A DNA stretch of 8,434 nucleotides from Syntrophomonas sp. UBA5432 (GTDB lineage: Bacteria > Bacillota > Syntrophomonadia > Syntrophomonadales > Syntrophomonadaceae): NCBI GenBank assembly GCA_002424365.1, contig DIRQ01000116.1, positions 19,822-28,255 of the forward strand. Direction: 5' to 3'. Within the stretch, counting starts at the first letter, position 1. The number at the start of each line of letters is the position of its first letter. The notes beneath the pieces were generated by a model. That model was not told where the DNA came from. It did not search any database and was given only the letters and a program-made list of their open reading frames with translations. Below are positions 1-4,488 of this stretch, in pieces. The translations under genes and the position numbers were made by a program.

Positions 1-120
1 AAGCAAATATCCGAACTGCTTGGGATATGTTTGTTTACTTTGTACCATAATGTTGTTATGATTTTATATATAGACATCTTTCGCTACATGCACCAATTAT
101 TTTTACGTAAGAGGAATTTA

Positions 121-130
121 AAGGGAGGGG
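121..130 (+). promoter_or_regulatory. Ribosome binding site of the sigma-54 regulator
   Basis: The purine-rich AAGGGAGGGG ends 6 bases before the GTG at 137. This fixes that GTG as the start of the regulator gene. The 120 bases before it hold no complete gene, no TGGC-N9-TTGC sigma-54 promoter and no convincing -35/-10 pair; TTGTTT (31-36) with TGTTAT (54-59) is the best pair and it is weak. Confidence 0.7.
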
Positions 131-136
131 TTTTGG

Positions 137-2077
137 GTGAAGGCTTCGCAAATTATTGACATATGGCAAAAAATTCAAACCGGTGATACTCCGCCCGATA
201 TTACAATACCCCAATTTATAAAAGAATCTCATAAAAGATCTGATTCTTATGGGGTTGATCCTTTTAAAAGAACTAATTACCATATCTTGGACCAAAAAGA
301 ATTACAAAAACGAGTAGAAGTAAACCAAAAATTACTAAATATCACTATACCTTCAATGAATGACCTCTATGCTATAACCAAGGAGGCCAATTTTTGTATT
401 GCCATTGCTAATCATGAAGGCTATATCTTGAAAAGAATAGGTGATGAGCATCAATTAGAGTTTACCGGTTATAGCAATTTTGTTGAAGGTGCCAATTGGA
501 CTGAAGAAAAGATGGGCACTAATGCGGTTGGTCTCGTACTGGTACATAATAAGCCTTGTCAGGTTCATGCCTATGAGCACTACTGTAAGTGTGCCTGTCT
601 ATCAACCTGTTCAGCAGCTCCCATACATGATACCGAAGGTAATCTGTTAGGTGTATTGGACCTGACTGGTCCATATAAACATGTAAATGCTCATACTCTG
701 GGTCTAGTAGTTGCTTCTGCCCGTGCTATCGAGCGCTCTATTAAGCTTGATATGATGTACAATGAAGTAAACAGTGCCAATATGTATAAGAACACTATTA
801 TGGAATCAATATCAGAGGGTATGATTGCTGTACACAATTATGGTGAGGTAAAACTAATTAATGACCGGGCTTGTCAGATGCTGGACATTGATGGTGACAA
901 TTACAGAAATAAGAACATAAAGGATTTGCTTCCTCCCAACAATTATTATTTTTTTAGTACCATACTCAAGGGCCAAAAAGTCTATGGCGAGACTATGTTA
1001 ATCAACACCCATAAAGGAAAGAAAAAGTTCCTGCTGAACTGCACCCCTATCCAAAATCATGAGATGAAAGGAAGTGTGGTTACACTTCATGAACTTCACC
1101 AAGTTGTCAATAAGATAATAGGGGCAAAAACCAACATCACCTTCGATAATCTTATTGGACAATCTTACGAGTTTAAGCAGGCCATAGAACAGGCCAAAAT
1201 GGCTGCCGAGAGCAACTCCAGTGTCCTTTTGCTGGGAGAAAGTGGCGTGGGTAAAGACCTGTTTGCAAAATCCATTCATAATGCCAGCAATAGAAAAAAT
1301 GAAGCTTTTTTTGCTATAAATTGCGCTGCTATTCCCCGTGAACTAATATCCAGTGAATTATTTGGCTATAATGAAGGGGCTTTTACTGGTGCCCGCAAGG
1401 GTGGAAAACCAGGCGCCTTTGAACTAGCCGACCAGGGAACTATATTTCTTGACGAAATCGGAGAAATGCCGGTCGACCTGCAAGCCACTCTTCTTCGTGT
1501 GGTTGAGGAAAAAACCATTCTTAGACTTGGGGGAAGAGAGTTTATTCCCATTAATATTCGTTTAATCAGTGCCACCAACAAAGATGTTCAAGAAGAGATT
1601 AAGCAAGGTAATTTCAGGAATGATTTGTTTTATCGGCTCAGTGTTATTACTATTGATATTCCCCCTTTGAGACAGAGAAAAAGTGATATTCCTTTGCTTG
1701 TCGACCATTTTGTCAATAGTATATCCAGCCGTTTTGGTAAGACTATCAAAAAAATTGACCCGGAAGTAATGGATATACTACTTAATCATAACTGGCCAGG
1801 TAATATTCGTGAACTGAGCAACACCATTGAACGCGCTATTAACCTGACCAGAAATGGCATATTATCTGCTGATCTTTTACCTAAACAAATGCAAGGAGAC
1901 CATCCTCGACTATCAGTATGGGACCAAACTATCACTAAAAACAATATGGAAGAGCAACTAATTCGAACATACCTGATTAAATTTGGGAACAATAAGTCCC
2001 GTGTGGCTAAAGCCATGAATATATCCCGGGGCAGCCTTTACCGTAAGTTGGCTAAATATGATATCGATCCTGATTAA
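137..2077 (+). CDS. Sigma-54-dependent transcriptional activator, AcoR/DhaR-like (GAF-PAS-AAA+-Fis HTH)
   Basis: A 646-residue bacterial enhancer-binding protein that should remodel the sigma-54 RNA polymerase closed complex by ATP hydrolysis. The N-terminus has the AcoR-family SxxRSxxxGVDP-like stretch (31-42). A GAF-like sensor follows (about 75-205), with family signatures GTNAVG (127-132) and CSAAPIHD (158-165). A PAS domain lies at about 217-320. The AAA+ domain (about 337-560) has Walker A GESGVGKD (367-374), the sigma-54 contact loop GAFTGA (414-419), Walker B TIFLDE (435-440), SATN (478-481), the arginine-finger region FRNDLFYRL (493-501) and WPGNIREL (553-560). A Fis-type helix-turn-helix ends the protein (about 604-640). 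All catalytic motifs are intact, so it should be active. There is no receiver domain, so control is probably by a ligand or redox signal rather than phosphorylation. Extra cysteines C150, C152 and C154 sit near the conserved C158. The likely target is the -24/-12 promoter at 2627-2642. The start is GTG with a strong ribosome binding site. Confidence 0.95.
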   Translation: MKASQIIDIWQKIQTGDTPPDITIPQFIKESHKRSDSYGVDPFKRTNYHILDQKELQKRVEVNQKLLNITIPSMNDLYAITKEANFCIAIANHEGYILKRIGDEHQLEFTGYSNFVEGANWTEEKMGTNAVGLVLVHNKPCQVHAYEHYCKCACLSTCSAAPIHDTEGNLLGVLDLTGPYKHVNAHTLGLVVASARAIERSIKLDMMYNEVNSANMYKNTIMESISEGMIAVHNYGEVKLINDRACQMLDIDGDNYRNKNIKDLLPPNNYYFFSTILKGQKVYGETMLINTHKGKKKFLLNCTPIQNHEMKGSVVTLHELHQVVNKIIGAKTNITFDNLIGQSYEFKQAIEQAKMAAESNSSVLLLGESGVGKDLFAKSIHNASNRKNEAFFAINCAAIPRELISSELFGYNEGAFTGARKGGKPGAFELADQGTIFLDEIGEMPVDLQATLLRVVEEKTILRLGGREFIPINIRLISATNKDVQEEIKQGNFRNDLFYRLSVITIDIPPLRQRKSDIPLLVDHFVNSISSRFGKTIKKIDPEVMDILLNHNWPGNIRELSNTIERAINLTRNGILSADLLPKQMQGDHPRLSVWDQTITKNNMEEQLIRTYLIKFGNNKSRVAKAMNISRGSLYRKLAKYDIDPD

Positions 2078-2138
2078 CTGTTACACTAATGGTCAAAAAA
2101 CTCCTTGATAACGGTTCTATGGGTTTTAAAACTATATT

Positions 2139-2147
2139 GAGAGGTGG
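2139..2147 (+). promoter_or_regulatory. Ribosome binding site that sets the zinc-ribbon peptide start
   Basis: GAGAGGTGG lies 5 bases before the ATG at 2153. An in-frame GTG at 2144 falls inside this site, so the ATG is the better start. A TTGATA box (2105-2110) with TAAAAC 16 bases later (2127-2132) is a weak possible sigma-A promoter; otherwise the gene would be read from the regulator transcript. Confidence 0.65.
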
Positions 2148-2152
2148 TACAA

Positions 2153-2326
2153 ATGCACAAGGATAGTATTAAGTGTGTTCGTTGTAAAACAGAGATTAGC
2201 AAACCTGGTTTATGCTACAATTGCATGAAATCTCATGATAGAATTGTAAAGTTGGCATGTTTTGTTTTATTTGTTTTGGCCATAATATCTATGTATAAAT
2301 ATTACCAGATTTTTATAGCTTCCTGA
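2153..2326 (+). CDS. Small zinc-ribbon membrane peptide (57 aa), function unknown
   Basis: A 57-residue protein. The N-terminal third carries two CxxC pairs (C8/C11 and C21/C24) spaced 9 residues apart, the layout of a minimal zinc ribbon. A single hydrophobic helix follows at about 33-55 with a short polar end. The likely topology is a small metal-binding cytoplasmic head on one membrane anchor. It starts 75 bases after the regulator gene, in the same direction, with its own good ribosome binding site; no terminator is visible between them, so co-transcription is likely. I do not recognise the family. Such mini-proteins can be regulatory or assembly factors, but nothing here shows a role. 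The coding call rests on the Shine-Dalgarno match and the Cys spacing. Confidence 0.75.
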   Translation: MHKDSIKCVRCKTEISKPGLCYNCMKSHDRIVKLACFVLFVLAIISMYKYYQIFIAS

Positions 2327-2358
2327 TAACTTTTGTCAAACACCATACGAAAAACACC

Positions 2359-2394
2359 AATACCCCATATCCGGTTTATATGGGGTTATTGCTT
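2359..2394 (+). terminator. Possible Rho-independent terminator after the zinc-ribbon gene
   Basis: ACCCCATAT (2362-2370) pairs with ATATGGGGT (2378-2386) around a 7-base loop: a 9-bp stem, extended by flanking A-T pairs with one bulge. The tail TATTGCTT has only a weak T run, so termination may be partial. The position, 35 bases after the stop codon, fits. Confidence 0.5.
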
Positions 2395-2436
2395 ATCAAG
2401 TATCTTACATTTCACTCCCCATCTCCCAATACAAGT

Positions 2437-2468
2437 GGACACAATTTTGTTACCACGCGGACACAATT
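2437..2468 (+). repeat. Two direct repeats GGACACAATT, 22-bp period
   Basis: GGACACAATT occurs at 2437-2446 and again at 2459-2468, exactly 22 bp apart. Spaced GGACACA-type repeats are seen in the ends of some IS21- and IS481-like elements, but no transposase remnant lies beside them here. It could be a leftover end of an insertion sequence or a pair of protein binding sites upstream of the sigma-54 promoter. Confidence 0.4.
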
Positions 2469-2516
2469 GGGTACAATCAGTCAATATCGACGTGCCATAA
2501 CGGTACATTTCAGCTA

Positions 2517-2528
2517 ACATACGTATGT
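2517..2528. promoter_or_regulatory. 12-bp palindrome, candidate activator (UAS) site
   Basis: ACATACGTATGT is a perfect 12-bp palindrome centred about 130 bp before the predicted transcription start of the sigma-54 promoter, the usual distance for an enhancer-binding protein site. A second imperfect palindrome, GAACTATATTGTTC (2538-2551), lies 10 bp downstream. Which, if either, the adjacent regulator binds cannot be told from sequence. Confidence 0.35.
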
Positions 2529-2626
2529 CTCGTTTTTGAACTATATTGTTCTTCGTTTACATTTAGAGTACCAGTACATATGCCTCCCCAGGTGAAAACT
2601 CCGTCCTATGACACTGTTAACATTAC

Positions 2627-2642
2627 TGGCATAAATCTTGCT
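2627..2642 (+). promoter_or_regulatory. Sigma-54 (-24/-12) promoter of the transporter operon
   Basis: TGGCATAAATCTTGCT matches the sigma-54 consensus TGGCAYRNNNNTTGCW at every defined position. GG (2628-2629) and GC (2640-2641) are separated by 10 bases, the required spacing. Transcription should start near 2652, giving a leader of about 110 bases before the transporter. The next gene upstream but one is a sigma-54 activator, and adjacency of activator and target is common, so this is very probably its target. Confidence 0.8.
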
Positions 2643-2716
2643 TTAAATAATTAGAGTTCTGTATGTTCAGGTAGGAACAGGACAAAGACATGGGAGGGAG
2701 GGGTAAGGTTAGTTTT

Positions 2717-2749
2717 ATGAAATGTTTGCTGCATTTTAATAAGTTGTAA
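2717..2749 (+). CDS. Possible 10-codon leader peptide (MKCLLHFNKL)
   Basis: ATG at 2717 is 8 bases after AAGG (2705-2708), itself the end of a G-rich run beginning at 2692. The frame encodes MKCLLHFNKL and stops with TAA at 2747-2749, which overlaps the ribosome binding site of the transporter gene. This geometry would allow translation of the leader to influence transporter translation. It is only ten codons, so chance is a real alternative; there is no clear attenuator hairpin. Confidence 0.25.
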   Translation: MKCLLHFNKL

Positions 2750-2755
2750 GGGGGA
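2748..2755 (+). promoter_or_regulatory. Ribosome binding site of the MFS transporter frame
   Basis: AAGGGGGA precedes two possible starts: GTG at 2758, only 3 bases from the G run, and TTG at 2764, 9 bases away. Spacing favours TTG 2764. The site shows that the original gene began here, well upstream of the ATG at 2869, which has no ribosome binding site. Confidence 0.6.
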
Positions 2756-2763
2756 AAGTGAAA

Positions 2764-2847
2764 TTGTCAAAAAAACGTAGTATGCCGGTACCCGACCATA
2801 ACGCACCATTAAATGGAATGATGATTGTTATATGGGTTTTTGCCTAG
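2764..2847 (+). pseudogene. N-terminal piece of the MFS transporter, ended by an in-frame amber codon
   Basis: From TTG 2764 (or GTG 2758) the frame encodes MSKKRSMPVPDHNAP, then a hydrophobic stretch IVIWVFA, and meets TAG at 2845-2847 as codon 28. Directly after the TAG the same frame continues with IALVLDVMDWQL, the rest of the first membrane helix, and runs unbroken through the transporter. Frame, ribosome binding site and continuous helix show one original gene with a nonsense codon, not two genes. Confidence 0.7.
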
Positions 2848-2868
2848 ATAGCTCTGGTACTTGATGTC

Positions 2869-4053
2869 ATGGATTGGCAGTTGGTATCGGTTTCAGCCAA
2901 ACTAATCCTAGAAGAGTTTACTATGTCGCAATCAGCCATGGGTTTGGTTTTAGGAGCGCCTTTATTAGGTGCAGGAATCGGCGGTCTTGTATCAGGAGTA
3001 TTGTCGGACAAATACGGTAGAGTAAATGTTATGTTCTACTGTCTTATCTGGTACTCCATATTTACTATTGCTTTCGCTTATTCAAACAGTTTTGAAACAA
3101 TGTTTGCTCTTAGAATATTGGTTGGTTTAGGACTTGGAGCCCAGTGGGGAGTTGGCAACACCCTGGTAGCAGAATGTCTCCCGGCTCGAATGAGAATCAT
3201 GTGTTCAGCCGTCATTCAGACAGGGTTTGCCTTTGGACCTATGCTGGCTGCCTTTCTGGGAAAAATGATTATGCCTTCCTATGGCTGGAGACCTCTGTTT
3301 TATTTTGGCGCCATCGGTTTCGTAATTGCTGTCTTGGCCAAAATAATTATACCTGAACCCGAAGCCTGGCTAAAAGCTAAAGCCGAGGCAACTTCCAAAG
3401 AAGGAGGCGTCAAGCTCGGTAGTGTTTCCAGGCTGTTTAGCAAAGAAATTTATGAGTTTACCGGAACCACCCTTCGTCGTAATACCATAGCTGCTTTCTT
3501 CCTCGTTTTGGGAACCTTGTTTGCCTATTGGAGTGCCTTTAGTTGGATTCCCAACTGGTTGGTAGCGGAAAAGGGCATGGATATTATTAAATCTATGAAT
3601 TATTATATGTTCCTGCAGATCGGTGGTATGATAGGTTACATCTTGTTTGCTTTTGTTGCTGACCGCATGGGTAGAAAGAAACCTGCCTACCTGGCTCTGG
3701 CCGGTTCATTTGTATGTGTGCTAATTTTTGTCAATATCAATAATCCAACTACATTGCTTATCTTTGCCCCTATTTATTCCTTTATAACTTACCCAATTTT
3801 TGGAATGTTCGGGGGCTATATGTCCGAGCTGTTTCCCACAGATGTCAGAGCAACTGGAGTCAATGGTATCTACAATCTAGCCCGTATGGCCTCCTTCTTT
3901 GGCCCAGCCGTTCTAGGAGGAATCGCAGCTACAACGTCTTTCAGCTTTGCTATCGGATGTAGTGCCTTTATGTACCTGGCCAGTATAATACCATTAGCCT
4001 TCTTGCCTGAAACCAGGGACAAATACAAAAATGCTATGGCAAAACCGGCTTAG
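2869..4053 (+). CDS. MFS transporter, metabolite:H+ symporter type; 5' end interrupted by amber codon
   Basis: This is the open part after the amber codon: 394 residues from ATG 2869; the whole frame from TTG 2764 is 429 codons, normal for the family. It is a 12-helix major facilitator protein of the inner membrane. Numbered from ATG 2869, the loop 2-3 motif GVLSDKYGR is at 43-51, the matching central-loop motif ADRMGRK at 264-270, a symporter-like stretch YMSELFPTDVRATG at 317-330 and the PETRD end at 380-384. The overall pattern resembles sialate/aromatic-acid/sugar-type H+ symporters; the substrate cannot be read from sequence. A protein starting at 2869 would lack most of helix 1 and has no ribosome binding site, so without readthrough or suppression it is probably non-functional. 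It lies behind a sigma-54 promoter next to a sigma-54 activator, so expression is likely inducible. The next gene is in the same frame, 9 bases after the stop. Confidence 0.85.
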   Translation: MDWQLVSVSAKLILEEFTMSQSAMGLVLGAPLLGAGIGGLVSGVLSDKYGRVNVMFYCLIWYSIFTIAFAYSNSFETMFALRILVGLGLGAQWGVGNTLVAECLPARMRIMCSAVIQTGFAFGPMLAAFLGKMIMPSYGWRPLFYFGAIGFVIAVLAKIIIPEPEAWLKAKAEATSKEGGVKLGSVSRLFSKEIYEFTGTTLRRNTIAAFFLVLGTLFAYWSAFSWIPNWLVAEKGMDIIKSMNYYMFLQIGGMIGYILFAFVADRMGRKKPAYLALAGSFVCVLIFVNINNPTTLLIFAPIYSFITYPIFGMFGGYMSELFPTDVRATGVNGIYNLARMASFFGPAVLGGIAATTSFSFAIGCSAFMYLASIIPLAFLPETRDKYKNAMAKPA

Positions 4054-4062
4054 TATAAGCGT

Positions 4063-4299
4063 ATGAAGATTTCTAGGATTAAAAAAGAGGTTATCCAAGT
4101 ATTAAGAGATCCCATATTTTTGGTACCATCTGGAATTATTTTTCTAGGAGTAACCCTCCTTTATATTAGCCGTTTCAAGTATAGCTTGGATACTAATTGG
4201 GTTGATATACTATTGTACTGGGGAATGTACTTGCTAGTTATGCTAGTGTTACAGTTAGCCATATATGTAAATGTCAAAAATCAAGTATTGAAAAAATAG
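4063..4299 (+). CDS. Small two-helix membrane protein (78 aa), unknown function
   Basis: A basic N-terminus (MKISRIKKE) precedes two hydrophobic helices at about 17-36 and 47-69, and a Lys-rich tail ends the protein. Both ends are predicted cytoplasmic. It starts 9 bases after the transporter stop and sits in the same reading frame, separated only by TAG TAT AAG CGT. No clear ribosome binding site precedes the ATG, so translation probably depends on coupling to the transporter. It may be an accessory subunit of the transporter or a protein for the same substrate; I do not recognise a family. A strong terminator follows, closing the operon. Confidence 0.7.
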   Translation: MKISRIKKEVIQVLRDPIFLVPSGIIFLGVTLLYISRFKYSLDTNWVDILLYWGMYLLVMLVLQLAIYVNVKNQVLKK

Positions 4300-4328
4300 C
4301 CCAGAACTTAGTAAATCTATCACTTAAA

Positions 4329-4364
4329 GCTGTAGGTAGTGTGAAACTACCTACAGCCTTTTTA
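4329..4364 (+). terminator. Strong Rho-independent terminator closing the transporter operon
   Basis: GCTGTAGGTAGT (4329-4340) pairs perfectly with ACTACCTACAGC (4346-4357) around the loop GTGAA, followed by CTTTTTATT. On the minus strand the same hairpin has only a TTTAAG tail, so it may also serve, weakly, the convergent kinase gene. Confidence 0.9.
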
Positions 4365-4443
4365 TTATCCAATATACTATCTGAGGTTTGACACTAATTT
4401 CATCCAATAGTTCCAATAATGGACTACCAAAGCCCCTGTCCAT
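4351..4443 (-). CDS. Possible 30-residue ORF or gene remnant downstream of the kinase
   Basis: On the minus strand an ATG at 4443 opens a 30-codon frame beginning MDRGFGSPLLELLDEI and ending IIKRL-stop inside the terminator stem. The frame is open further upstream, reading ALLIINPGYAF back to a stop at 4477-4479, and it is the same frame as the kinase. The composition looks protein-like (charged/hydrophobic alternation, few rare codons). There is no good ribosome binding site. It could be a decayed tail of an older gene rather than a working one. Confidence 0.3.
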   Translation of the reverse strand: MDRGFGSPLLELLDEISVKPQIVYWIIKRL

Positions 4444-4488
4444 AAAAGCATAACCCGGGTTAATAATCAAAAGTGCTTAATCATACGA

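Noticed and set aside
1..136. Sigma-54 promoter for the regulator itself
   Set aside because: No GG-N10-GC pattern with flanking TGGC and TTGC is present on the plus strand.
998..1581. Minus-strand open frames within the sigma-54 regulator
   Set aside because: They are antisense to conserved PAS and AAA+ coding sequence and have no features of their own.
2692..2708. G-quadruplex in the transporter leader
   Set aside because: Only three adjacent runs of three or more G are present; the fourth (2750-2754) is more than 40 bases away.
2845..2847. Pyrrolysine or genome-wide TAG reassignment to explain the amber codon
   Set aside because: TAG ends three genes in this short window (4051, 4297 and 7026), which is not expected if TAG were a routine sense codon; the gene is also not a methylamine methyltransferase.
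4452..4461. AACCCGGGTT palindrome as a terminator for the kinase
   Set aside because: It has no loop and no T tract on the minus strand.
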